Source of the DNA: a virus
Virus record (IMG/VR): IMGVR_UViG_3300048929_000754
Span: 1-26,805 of that record
DNA length: 26,805 nt
Strand: one strand, 5' to 3'
The position numbers were made by a program, and so were the translations under genes. Positions 1-7,346 of this stretch are shown one piece after another. Each line of letters opens with the position of its first letter. Position 1 is the stretch's first letter. A model generated the notes under the pieces. That model did no database searches, was not told the DNA's origin, and saw only the letters and a program-made list of their open reading frames with translations.

Positions 1-183
1 TGCACCCTTTTCAGCGCCGGCGTCTTTGTCCTGGCCCTTGTCAGCGCCGGTTTCGGCATCTGCGTCGGCATCACCGTCGCCGTCTTCCTCAAGACCTTCG
101 TCGATCGTGTCTTCGTCGAGCAGGCCTTCGCGTTCTTCGTCCGTCAGCATTTCGAGTTCTGCGGCATTTGGTTTGCCAACCAT
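1..183 (-). CDS. Acidic phage protein, likely scaffolding protein N-terminus (partial)
   Basis: An open frame starts at the ATG at 183-181 and runs off the left edge with no stop, giving 61 codons. The product starts MVGKPNAAELEML and soon becomes very rich in Asp, Glu, Gly and Ala (GDGDADADAETG), with alternating Lys near the edge. A strong AAGGAG site (196-191) overlaps the stop codon of the portal gene, so the two are translationally coupled. In P22-like and many tailed phages the gene after the portal encodes a scaffold or a protease/scaffold fusion, and these often have acidic, low-complexity N-termini. The function is inferred from position and composition only, because the conserved part lies outside the window. 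Confidence 0.6.
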   Translation of the reverse strand, partial: MVGKPNAAELEMLTDEEREGLLDEDTIDEGLEEDGDGDADADAETGADKGQDKDAGAEKGA

Positions 184-194
184 GGGAATGCTCC

Positions 195-2444
195 TTATGC
201 GCCGAGGCCGATAGCCATGGCGTCCTGCTGTTGCTGTTGAGGTGGTCGTTGAGCTGCTTGCTGCTGTTGTGCGGCCTGCGCCTCGAGCGCGGCCTGCTGC
301 ATGTTCTTCTCGCCCTCAGAGCGGGAGACGAAACCGGATTCGTGCAAGATGACGTCGCCGATATCGGCAATGCCAGGCGCGACGATTACTGCGCTTGCCG
401 CCTCGAGCGCTGACTTCTGCGCACCGACGTTGGCCGCCACTGTCTTTGCCTGGATGTCGTTAGCATGCGCCTCGTTGCGTGAGGCCTCAGACTGGATCTT
501 GCGCAGCTGCGCCATGGCTGTCTCGATCGCGAGCTGCTGTTGCTGCGCTGCAGCCTGCTCCTGCGCCTGCTCTTCCGGTGTCGGTGGCTGATCTTCGGCA
601 TCAGGGTCTTTCATGTTGGTGACCTGACGGATGCGTTTTACGATTTCCTCGCGCTGCGGGATGTCCATTGCCTCAACGACCAGGTCGAGCAGCACGATCG
701 CGATCTGGGGGTTAACCGGTGCCAGCTTGCCCAGAAGGTCGAGCAGCTCGGCGACCTGCGCCTGACGCACGGTGGCGCGCCAATCTTGCTCGTCGATGAT
801 GTAATCCGCCTTGGTTCGGACGATGTTATTTTCCGGCAGGCCATCGTTGACGGTCACATACTCCGGATTGCCGCGCATGTTCGTGATGCGGAATTGCTTC
901 TCTTCCGACATGAACTGCTCGATGTTGGCGAGGATCTTCTCGCCGCGCACCTGCTGGGCAAACCGGTGATTGTCGAACAGCTTGGCCGTCGCGAGCGCGC
1001 CCTGCTCCTGACGGGCTTGGATGGCAATGCCTGATACCGCGTTGGTGCTCCGGCCAAGGTTCTCGTCGGTCACACCCCCGACCTGCTGCACCATCTGGAT
1101 GTTGCGCGACATCAGCTCGAGGTGCCACTGGCTAAGCTCTCGATCGACGTCAAACTTGAATTGCTTGTTGGCGTTCACCTCGATGATTGCGTCGGGCTGT
1201 GCGATCTCAGTTCGCAGCTCTTCGATGTCATCGACAGCACCCTTGTCCATGATGACTTTGTTCGTCGACAGGATGTGCAGCGCTTTCGATGCGCGCTTGT
1301 TGATGTCGCTCTGAATGTCGCGGATGTTGCGAACCAGACCGTATGGCATGCCGTCGCGATCGCGGCGCTTGTTCCAGATCGGCGTGAACGGGTACCGATT
1401 GTGCCGGTAGATCGAAGGGGAGAGCCAGAGCATCCCCGCCGTGGTGAACAGCGCAACGTACATGCGCATGGTCGCCTTCTTGACTACTTCACCGTCGCCC
1501 TCGTCGATCGCTGAGAGATGACCGGGCGACATGTCGTCGTAAATGTCGCCGGCGAACGTGCCGCCCGAAATCTTCTCAGTCGTGACTGGCATCTTGAACC
1601 AGCACTCGATCACTCTGACGCGGTTACGCTGGTAGCCGGTGACGCGATCGGAAACGTATGTGGCGTCGCCCCTGCCCTGATTTTCCAGCTCTGGGCCGTC
1701 CATCGCCTCATCGCCATAGGCGTCGATCATCGCGAAATTGTCTGCGTCATCGACACTGCGAGTAAGCAACGACTTGCGCTTGGGGAAGATTGCCTGGGCG
1801 ACATCGAGGTCAAGCCACTTCATGCGCATCACGTAGCGGGCGTCGTCGAGGTCGTATTCAGTTGCGGCGCTGTCCCACAGCATGTTGCGCCACGATTCGT
1901 AGCGGGAGAACAGCGGCTCTCCCTCGTCGTCACCCTGATAGCCGTCTTCCATCCAGCCGAGGCCGACCTTGGCCGCATCCTCGAATCCACGGCTGACGTG
2001 GAAACCACTGCGGTTGACGTCGCTCAGATACTTCAGCAGCTCGGACTTGCGCTGCGCAGGCTTGCCATCCTCTTTGCGGCGAGGCAGCACCTTGAAGTCA
2101 GTACGTGCGCGCTTTTCGGTACCGATGACCCAATCGACCGTCGTGGCCGTCACGTTGAACACGAGAGGCGACTGGCCGCGCTCTTGCAGCACAGCCGCTT
2201 GCTCTTCGGTCCACTGGATGTTGTCGTAGAAGTCCGCATCGATCGCCATGTCGCGGCGGTTCTCCGCCTGGCGGTCCAGCTCGCGGGTGTAGAAGCCGAG
2301 GAGCCGCTTGTGCAGCTGGGTATTCTTGCCATTGTCGAGCGCGTTGCCCGTCTGTGGCCGCTTCGACGCTGGCGTGTCTGCCGGGATTGGCGATTCGTAC
2401 CGCTTCTTCCGCACCGATCCATCGTCAGCGTCGAGTGAAAACAT
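195..2444 (-). CDS. Phage portal protein, P22 type
   Basis: This 749-residue protein should form the dodecameric ring at one capsid vertex through which DNA is packaged and ejected. Length and order (terminase large subunit, small gene, portal, scaffold-like gene) fit the P22-type portal family. Visible features are an N-terminal region with conserved-looking text around FYDNIQW and PLVFNVTATTVDWVIG (about residues 90-135), a long alpha/beta core with WRNMLWDSAATEYD, and GIAIQARQEQG in the stem/wing region. The C-terminus is Gln/Ala rich (runs of Q near 590-600 and 705-745), which suits the helical barrel of this family. A GGGAAT ribosome site overlaps the preceding stop codon, and the start ATG lies 1 base beyond it. 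Family assignment is by recognition of overall sequence, not by a search. Confidence 0.85.
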   Translation of the reverse strand: MFSLDADDGSVRKKRYESPIPADTPASKRPQTGNALDNGKNTQLHKRLLGFYTRELDRQAENRRDMAIDADFYDNIQWTEEQAAVLQERGQSPLVFNVTATTVDWVIGTEKRARTDFKVLPRRKEDGKPAQRKSELLKYLSDVNRSGFHVSRGFEDAAKVGLGWMEDGYQGDDEGEPLFSRYESWRNMLWDSAATEYDLDDARYVMRMKWLDLDVAQAIFPKRKSLLTRSVDDADNFAMIDAYGDEAMDGPELENQGRGDATYVSDRVTGYQRNRVRVIECWFKMPVTTEKISGGTFAGDIYDDMSPGHLSAIDEGDGEVVKKATMRMYVALFTTAGMLWLSPSIYRHNRYPFTPIWNKRRDRDGMPYGLVRNIRDIQSDINKRASKALHILSTNKVIMDKGAVDDIEELRTEIAQPDAIIEVNANKQFKFDVDRELSQWHLELMSRNIQMVQQVGGVTDENLGRSTNAVSGIAIQARQEQGALATAKLFDNHRFAQQVRGEKILANIEQFMSEEKQFRITNMRGNPEYVTVNDGLPENNIVRTKADYIIDEQDWRATVRQAQVAELLDLLGKLAPVNPQIAIVLLDLVVEAMDIPQREEIVKRIRQVTNMKDPDAEDQPPTPEEQAQEQAAAQQQQLAIETAMAQLRKIQSEASRNEAHANDIQAKTVAANVGAQKSALEAASAVIVAPGIADIGDVILHESGFVSRSEGEKNMQQAALEAQAAQQQQAAQRPPQQQQQDAMAIGLGA

Positions 2445-2445
2445 T

Positions 2446-2868
2446 CTATTCCCTTATTTCGGCTTCGATCGTGCGCCCGGAGTTGGGGTCACGCATGGTG
2501 ACTTCGGCCACGGTTTGCTGATCATCTGGCGTGTAAGGGGGGATAGACAGGAGGTCGCCCAAAAGGTCGGCAATGAACATTGCCAGCCGGATCACGGTGC
2601 GACGGTCTGTTGATAGGCCAAGGATGTTTGCGAACTGGAGTGCCGTTGGTGCGGCTTGGGCAGGGTCGCCGACTTCCTCTGACCAGATCCATGCACGGTC
2701 CATAGTGACCACGCACGGTGTCAGCCTGTCGTCATATTCCCTGTCCGCTGGAATAAGAACCATACACGGGCGGAATCGATCATCCATCCGTATCCAAGTA
2801 CCGATAGCCATAAGGCCGTCTCTACGGAAAGTCCAGTGACGCTTATTGAGGTCCAAAGCTGCTGCCAT
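2446..2868 (-). CDS. Hypothetical phage protein between terminase and portal
   Basis: The 140-residue soluble protein is encoded between the large terminase and the portal, with an 11-base gap before it and 1 base after it. The start ATG has an AAGG site about 7 bases upstream. The sequence has Trp-rich N-terminal strands (KRHWTFRRDGLMAIGTWI) and a helical centre (TVIRLAMFIADLLGDLLSI). No signal peptide or membrane segment is evident. I do not recognise the family. Its place suggests a packaging or head-assembly accessory role, but nothing in the sequence proves that. Confidence 0.75.
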   Translation of the reverse strand: MAAALDLNKRHWTFRRDGLMAIGTWIRMDDRFRPCMVLIPADREYDDRLTPCVVTMDRAWIWSEEVGDPAQAAPTALQFANILGLSTDRRTVIRLAMFIADLLGDLLSIPPYTPDDQQTVAEVTMRDPNSGRTIEAEIRE

Positions 2869-2879
2869 TTCGATGCCTT

Positions 2880-4427
2880 TCAGAGGGTCATGGGGTCACG
2901 CGCTCGGCGGCGCGATGAGGAAGAAGAAGCGGTGACGGTGCCGCAGAGGCGTGCGACCTCGTCGCGGTATTGCGCCTTCTGGCGCAGCGCATCGGCGGCG
3001 TGCTGGTGGCCGTTCTTCGCCGGCGTCTCGGACCACACGCCCATGTTGGTGTTCCAAGACTTGCGATAGTTATCGAGGTGCAGGATGCCCTTCGCGCAGT
3101 TCTGCTCGTCGAAGACATAGTTGACCATGTCATCCTTCAGCGCGGGCATGCCGATCGCCATAAGATCAGTCGTTCGCGGAACGATGTGGACGTTCTTCAG
3201 GCCGAGGCCTTCGAGCATCTGGCGCGGCGTCTCGATGATGATAGCGCCTGGCCTGCGCTGGTCGCCGTCGTGCGGCAGGAAGTGATGTCCCCAGACGTAG
3301 CCGTGCCTCTGCATCTCGGCGATGACGTAGCTGTAGGGCTCGCTGCTGCACTCGAAGTAATTGATGAAGTGGTCCATCATGCCGACGGACTGGTGAAACC
3401 ATATCGCGATGTCGTCATCGACGCCCAAATCCCAGAACGTGTTGACCGTGAGGTTTGGCCGCCAAGGAACGCGCGTGATGCGCCCTTCGCTTCTCGCTCT
3501 GGTGAGCTGCTTGGCGAGGATCACGCCGGCGGTGGAAACCTTGAACGCCTCTTCGACGGTCGATGGGTATTCCTGCCACATCATCTCGTCTTCGTCGGAA
3601 TAGTCGTTCAGCCTGGTTGCGACATACCAAGCGCGCTTGCGCAGCGATATCTCGCGCCCAATCTCACGCTCCATCTCGTCGAAATACTTCTCGTCCTTCG
3701 CAGAGATTGTGATGCCGGTCGGATCAACCTCATACTCGTCAGCATCCCACCACGATGCAAAGTGCAGCCGGTATTGCAGGCGCGAGAGCTGCTTACCGGA
3801 ATCGGCGTTGGCCTTCGCCTCCATCACCATTTTGTAGTAGGCGCCGTCCCTGCCCTTCGCCGTGCTCTCGATGAAGGTTATGCCCTGCCCAGCCGCTGCA
3901 AGCGCGCCGGTAACGATCTTCTCAGCCTTCTTCGGCGACTCGAAGCAGATGATGCCGAACTCGGAGACGTGCAGCCAATTCAGCGTGTCACCACGCGCAG
4001 ACGTGGACACCTGTATCGAGGAGCCGTTGCTGAATATCTTTTCCGACACGTTGTCGGTTTCGATTGTCACCTGGTCGCGCAAGAACTCCGGCAGGCGTTC
4101 ATACGCGAACTCAATCTTGTTCCGCATGATCTTGCTTGCGGTGAACTGGTCCTGCGCGATGATGGCGGCGCGCTGGTTTTCATTGAACAGGCAGGCGTCA
4201 AGGATCAGCAGCTGGATTACGGTCGAGAAGCCACGCTGACGTGCCTTCGGTACGATGTTCCGGTGCCAGATGCGCTTGAGAAACTTCTCCTGCGCCTCGT
4301 TCGGCTTGAACAAGACCGTCTGACCATCTTTGTCGAGGATGTAGTAGAGGTTTCGTATGCGCCAGTTCGGGTCTTTCAGGTTCTCAAGGAACTGCTCTTC
4401 AGTCAGACCGGCAAGATGCTCGTACAT
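2880..4427 (-). CDS. Terminase large subunit (ATPase/nuclease)
   Basis: The 515-residue packaging motor cuts concatemeric DNA and drives it through the portal. The N-terminal ATPase has a terminase-style Walker A KARQRGFST (residues 61-69), a Walker B with catalytic acid in LHVSEF (E156) and a coupling-type motif FIESTAKG (185-192). The C-terminal RNase H-like nuclease shows FWDLGVDDD (D333), an acidic LPHDGDQ stretch (about 385-390) and a terminal AADALRQ (D479), in the expected order. The length is normal for the family. The ATG overlaps the TAA of the small subunit by one base, so the two are coupled. No frameshift or missing catalytic residue is visible. Confidence 0.93.
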   Translation of the reverse strand: MYEHLAGLTEEQFLENLKDPNWRIRNLYYILDKDGQTVLFKPNEAQEKFLKRIWHRNIVPKARQRGFSTVIQLLILDACLFNENQRAAIIAQDQFTASKIMRNKIEFAYERLPEFLRDQVTIETDNVSEKIFSNGSSIQVSTSARGDTLNWLHVSEFGIICFESPKKAEKIVTGALAAAGQGITFIESTAKGRDGAYYKMVMEAKANADSGKQLSRLQYRLHFASWWDADEYEVDPTGITISAKDEKYFDEMEREIGREISLRKRAWYVATRLNDYSDEDEMMWQEYPSTVEEAFKVSTAGVILAKQLTRARSEGRITRVPWRPNLTVNTFWDLGVDDDIAIWFHQSVGMMDHFINYFECSSEPYSYVIAEMQRHGYVWGHHFLPHDGDQRRPGAIIIETPRQMLEGLGLKNVHIVPRTTDLMAIGMPALKDDMVNYVFDEQNCAKGILHLDNYRKSWNTNMGVWSETPAKNGHQHAADALRQKAQYRDEVARLCGTVTASSSSSRRRARDPMTL

Positions 4428-5248
4428 TACGCCTCATCTTCTTCGACGGGCGAGAATGCATTGGGCGTGGTGGCGCCCTCCTCGACAGGCACAAACGTGC
4501 TGCCGCCGATCTTTTTAAGGAACGAGCCCAGCTCGCTGTCCTTCTCGACATCGTGCTTGATGTGACGCACGTCGCGCCACGTTCCCGGCTTCCGGTTCTG
4601 GAGCCACCACATCGCTGCCTTGGTGTCTGGCGGCACATGCTCGATGATCTCGACGCGCTGCGCCTCGCCCTCGATGACGACGATCTTTTCGCTATCGAAC
4701 GAATAGCCGGTGGCACGCTGAAATAGGCTGGTCTCGACACGCTTGTCGGCCTCGTCCTTGCCCAGCTCGAGCGCTTCGCGGAAGTCCGGATAGTCCAGCT
4801 TCCAGCGGTGGATAGTGCGGATGCTGACCTCGAAGGCCTGCGCGATCTCAAGATCGGTAGCGCCGAGGCTTGCGAGAGACTGAGCGATGGCGATGTTGCG
4901 ATCTTCCCAGACCGTGGGCCTGCCGCCGTAATTGCGCGGGTCTGGCCGGAACGCGTTGCCGAACTCCGGGTGCTCTTCCTTCCACCATTCGAGCTCCTCG
5001 ACGTCGATGCCGATGATGCCGGCGATCTCCTCATCCGAGACCTTGGCGAGGAACATCGTCCGCGCCAATCCGATGAACCGCTTGTCGTACTTGACCGCCT
5101 TGGGCTCTGGCTCTTTCGCAACCGCCGCTTTACGCACCTTCGGCTTTGCAACCTTGCCCCCAGCCTTCGCAGACCCGCTCCCATTCCGGGATTTCCGCTT
5201 TAGGGGTGACAAAACCTCATCCGACTTGCCAGATTTCTTCACTGCCAT
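4427..5248 (-). CDS. Terminase small subunit (DNA-binding)
   Basis: The 273-residue protein lies directly upstream of and overlaps the large terminase. It has a Lys/Ala/Pro-rich N-terminus (about 1-55), then two helix-turn-helix-like units: FLAKVSDEEIAGIIGIDVEELEWW (about 67-90, shown by LAKVSDEEIAGIIG) and a clear second one around SLGATDLEIAQAFEVSIRTI (about 125-150). A C-terminal WWLQNRKPGTWRDV segment (about 212-226) is typical of small terminases of tailed phages. It should recognise the packaging site and recruit the large subunit. It ends with an acidic tail (VEEDEA). Its ATG overlaps the upstream stop codon. The role is inferred from context plus HTH content, and I consider it firm. 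Confidence 0.85.
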   Translation of the reverse strand: MAVKKSGKSDEVLSPLKRKSRNGSGSAKAGGKVAKPKVRKAAVAKEPEPKAVKYDKRFIGLARTMFLAKVSDEEIAGIIGIDVEELEWWKEEHPEFGNAFRPDPRNYGGRPTVWEDRNIAIAQSLASLGATDLEIAQAFEVSIRTIHRWKLDYPDFREALELGKDEADKRVETSLFQRATGYSFDSEKIVVIEGEAQRVEIIEHVPPDTKAAMWWLQNRKPGTWRDVRHIKHDVEKDSELGSFLKKIGGSTFVPVEEGATTPNAFSPVEEDEA

Positions 5249-5439
5249 CAGCGTTTCACCTCAACGCACGATGGGCTGTCTTCGCCCAGGCACCAGCATG
5301 TGCGTTTCATCACCAGCCCGTGGCCGAGGTAGAGCTTGATCTCACCGGTGCAGTGACAACTGACACAGTCGCTCACTGGCCGAGACATCGGCTTCAAGAG
5401 GGCCAAAATTCTGCGAACTATCGAAAGCTTCCTCACCAC
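5248..5439 (-). CDS. Small cysteine-containing phage protein
   Basis: This is a 63-residue basic protein with four cysteines in the middle and C-terminal half (CVSCHC, then CWC and a late C). The spacing could bind zinc but does not match a named domain. The start is GTG (5439-5437), chosen because a near-perfect AGGAGGT site (5451-5445) lies 5 bases upstream, which is unusually strong for this operon. The gene overlaps the end of the DUF1376 gene by 7 bases and its TGA overlaps the terminase small subunit ATG. No function can be assigned. Confidence 0.6.
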   Translation of the reverse strand: MVRKLSIVRRILALLKPMSRPVSDCVSCHCTGEIKLYLGHGLVMKRTCWCLGEDSPSCVEVKR

Positions 5440-6056
5440 GATCGACCTCCTGCCCTCGCTCGACGAGCGGCTTGAGCTGCGGCTGCACCCGATCCGGTTC
5501 TACCGTCCAGGCTGTTGATCAATCGATGCGATGCTGTGATTGGCGGAGGATCATCGGGAACGGCTAAAACCTGTTCCCTCCTTGCCCGCCTATCCTCAAA
5601 CTCCGAAGAGCTATTATTATTCTTATATGGCTCTGGTACTGGTATTACAGCGCAATTGTTCAGCAATTGCTTGACTGGATCATTGAATTTATTGGATGTT
5701 TTAGGCTTCTCGCTTGAATTATCTTTCCGTTTCGATCCGTTTTCAGCGCGTTTTCGCGAGATTTTCAGCGAATTTTCTATCTCGCTCTCAGCGCGGTGAT
5801 TGCTCAGTTTGCCGCCCACTGTGACGTAGATTTTGCGCAGCTGGATCAACTCGTCGAGGATGACCTTAGCCTTTCGGAGGGAGCAATTTAGCTCACCAGC
5901 GAGCCAGCGCTCGTTCCGATCAATTGGACCGCCCTCGTCGTAGATCAGGTCAAGGATCGTCGTGTATGCGCCTCGCTGCTCGAGCGTGAGCTTGCGATAT
6001 CCTTGCAGCGCGTCGCCATGATACCGGCGGTGATAGGGCATGGTACGGCGGCTCAT
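5433..6056 (-). CDS. DUF1376 (YdaU-type) replication-associated protein
   Basis: Residues 1-95 match the DUF1376 pattern found in phage replication proteins: YHRRYHGDALQGYRKLTLEQ, then GAYTTILDLIYDEGGPI and a winged-helix-like WLAGELNCSLRKAKVILDEL. It lacks a visible helicase or DnaC-type ATPase, so it is the short, initiator-only form (207 residues). Residues about 96-155 are an Asn/Ser/Lys-rich linker encoded by strikingly AT-rich DNA. The C-terminus is Ala/Arg rich. The ATG sits in an ATGA overlap with the upstream nuclease-like gene; a second Met at residue 6 is possible. By analogy with lambda O, it may bind iterons within its own gene. That part is inference. Confidence 0.75.
   Translation of the reverse strand: MSRRTMPYHRRYHGDALQGYRKLTLEQRGAYTTILDLIYDEGGPIDRNERWLAGELNCSLRKAKVILDELIQLRKIYVTVGGKLSNHRAESEIENSLKISRKRAENGSKRKDNSSEKPKTSNKFNDPVKQLLNNCAVIPVPEPYKNNNSSSEFEDRRARREQVLAVPDDPPPITASHRLINSLDGRTGSGAAAAQAARRARAGGRSW
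5601..5780. other. Candidate replication origin: AT-rich patch with phased TTTTC repeats
   Basis: Inside the DUF1376 gene the base composition drops sharply to AT (around ttattattcttatatgg and attgaatttattgg). Next to it four TTTTC motifs start at 5740, 5751, 5762 and 5773, exactly 11 bases apart. Two of them extend to TTTTCAGCG, and the second reads TTTTCGCG. Two copies of GCAATTG lie in the AT-rich part (about 5653-5670). Phased iterons beside an easily melted patch within an initiator gene is the layout of the lambda origin. No function has been shown, so this is a structural call only. Confidence 0.4.
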
Positions 6057-6796
6057 GCTGGCGTCCCTTCAAATGGCAGAGAAAGCGGCTCCTGGACCGG
6101 CTGAGGCGTCGGTACCGGATGATCGGGGTAGATTGGGGCGTCGGCTTCAGCGAACGATCGCTGGCGCAGCTGTCGGCAGACCGCGTGGGTAACTTCCTTG
6201 CCGGTGAGGTTCCAAGCCAAGGCGCTGATCATGTCGGGGCGCGTAGAGCGTGACGTGCATGACACGCGGTGCCTGTGGCACTCGGTCTGCAGCTCCGCTG
6301 CCCAAAGCATTTCAAGAAATTTTGTCGCGTGTGGAATTCGATCGAACTGCCGCAAGCGGTCAAATGACCAGCTTGTGCCGTCTGGGCTGTATTTTGACCA
6401 CTCGCTCTCTGGCGGTTTAGGATACCGCCATATGTGTTTGTCATGGTTCCATCGACCGAAGAAAAGTGCATGGTTGAGCTGAGGAACCGACGGCCTGTCA
6501 TCTTTCCAGTATTTCTCCCGAAAGCCTGCAAAGTGCTTCTCGTGCGCCGCAACGACGACGAAGTGACACACCTTGTTGAATGCGACCCACTGCTCGTCCA
6601 GCCTCTTCAGCACGTCCTTCCGGGACTTGATCTCTACGCCAACGATATGCTCGGTACCGATCGCCGCGACATCGATGCGGTTGGACCCCTGCCCCGCAAC
6701 ATTCAGCTCGTGAACGATACGGTAGCCAGGCAGAAGCTCGCGCAGGCGAGCGACGACAGCATTCCGGATTTCCTGTTCGTCAAGGGAGCGCGTCAT
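6053..6796 (-). CDS. PD-(D/E)XK nuclease-like protein (MmcB-like)
   Basis: The first 100 residues have the restriction-endonuclease fold signature: NRIDVAAIG (D42), then IVGVEIKSRKD (E55, K57) and the helix LDEQWVAFNKVCHFVVVAA. This matches the family that includes MmcB-type DNA repair proteins and phage recombination nucleases. The C-terminal part (about 110-247) is aromatic and charged (GRWNHDKHIWRYPKPP), with a Pro-rich tail, and is unfamiliar. The active residues D, E and K are all present, so catalysis on DNA is plausible. It overlaps the following DUF1376 gene and the preceding 71-residue gene by 4 bases each. The substrate is unknown. Confidence 0.65.
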   Translation of the reverse strand: MTRSLDEQEIRNAVVARLRELLPGYRIVHELNVAGQGSNRIDVAAIGTEHIVGVEIKSRKDVLKRLDEQWVAFNKVCHFVVVAAHEKHFAGFREKYWKDDRPSVPQLNHALFFGRWNHDKHIWRYPKPPESEWSKYSPDGTSWSFDRLRQFDRIPHATKFLEMLWAAELQTECHRHRVSCTSRSTRPDMISALAWNLTGKEVTHAVCRQLRQRSFAEADAPIYPDHPVPTPQPVQEPLSLPFEGTPA

Positions 6797-7008
6797 AGCT
6801 TGCTCTCCAGATAGTGCTCGAGCGCAAGCGGCAGACCTTCCAAGGCGGTGTTGTAGCCATCACGATAGCCCTCCGGCTTCATGTCGACGACGTTCTCGCG
6901 GTCGAACACTTCCGCCGTGATGGTCCACTCCTTTGCGCACCACGCGGCAAACTGTTCGATCTCATGTTTCACCAGCTCGGCGACCGCTTGCTCTAATCTG
7001 TGGGACAT
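6793..7008 (-). CDS. Small hypothetical phage protein
   Basis: The product is a 71-residue acidic helical protein beginning MSHRLEQAVAELVKHEIE. I placed the start at the ATG at 7008 because an AGGGGT site lies about 6 bases upstream and the first 27 residues of the longer open frame (to 7089) are Arg-rich and overlap the nuclease gene in another frame. It overlaps the end of the VRR-NUC-like gene by 16 bases and the start of the next gene by 4. No domain is recognised. Confidence 0.6.
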   Translation of the reverse strand: MSHRLEQAVAELVKHEIEQFAAWCAKEWTITAEVFDRENVVDMKPEGYRDGYNTALEGLPLALEHYLESKL

Positions 7009-7346
7009 GGCTGACCCCTGCTGACCTGCAGCGCCCAAGCGATGGCCTCGTCGCGGCTGTGAAGCGTCACGACGGGCGAACCGCGCCACTCGCTGGCGAA
7101 GGCTTGCTGATTGTCGTTCAGCGCTTTGCCGTAGCCAGTGCGGCCGGATTTGAACTCGACGACATGCGTCACGCCACGAAAACCGACGAGTGCGTCGGTT
7201 GGCTCATGCAGGAGGAAGACGGACATGCCGAGAGCTTCGAGCGCCTTCACGATGTCGGGCTCGGTAGCATCACGCTTGGCGTTCCGACGTGCCATTGTGG
7301 TACGCTTCTTGGCCTTGCGGAAAGGATCATGCGTCCGCTGGTTCAC
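6993..7346 (-). CDS. VRR-NUC / Holliday-junction resolvase-like endonuclease
   Basis: This 117-residue protein has a compact PD-(D/E)XK core: E29 in TEPDIVKALEALG, D51 in TDALVGF, VVEFKSG (E64, K66) and Q80 in NDNQQAFASEW. Order and spacing fit single-domain VRR-NUC or phage-resolvase nucleases that act on branched DNA. The start ATG forms an ATGA overlap with the methyltransferase stop; an internal Met at residue 18 (MARRNAKRD) is an alternative that would still keep the whole core. It may resolve replication or recombination intermediates before packaging. The assignment is by motif. Confidence 0.7.
   Translation of the reverse strand: MNQRTHDPFRKAKKRTTMARRNAKRDATEPDIVKALEALGMSVFLLHEPTDALVGFRGVTHVVEFKSGRTGYGKALNDNQQAFASEWRGSPVVTLHSRDEAIAWALQVSRGQPCPTD

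Noticed and set aside
1518-2438. 306-codon and other long frames antisense to the portal and terminase genes
   Set aside because: They are shadows of GC-rich genes on the other strand, with no domains or ribosome sites.
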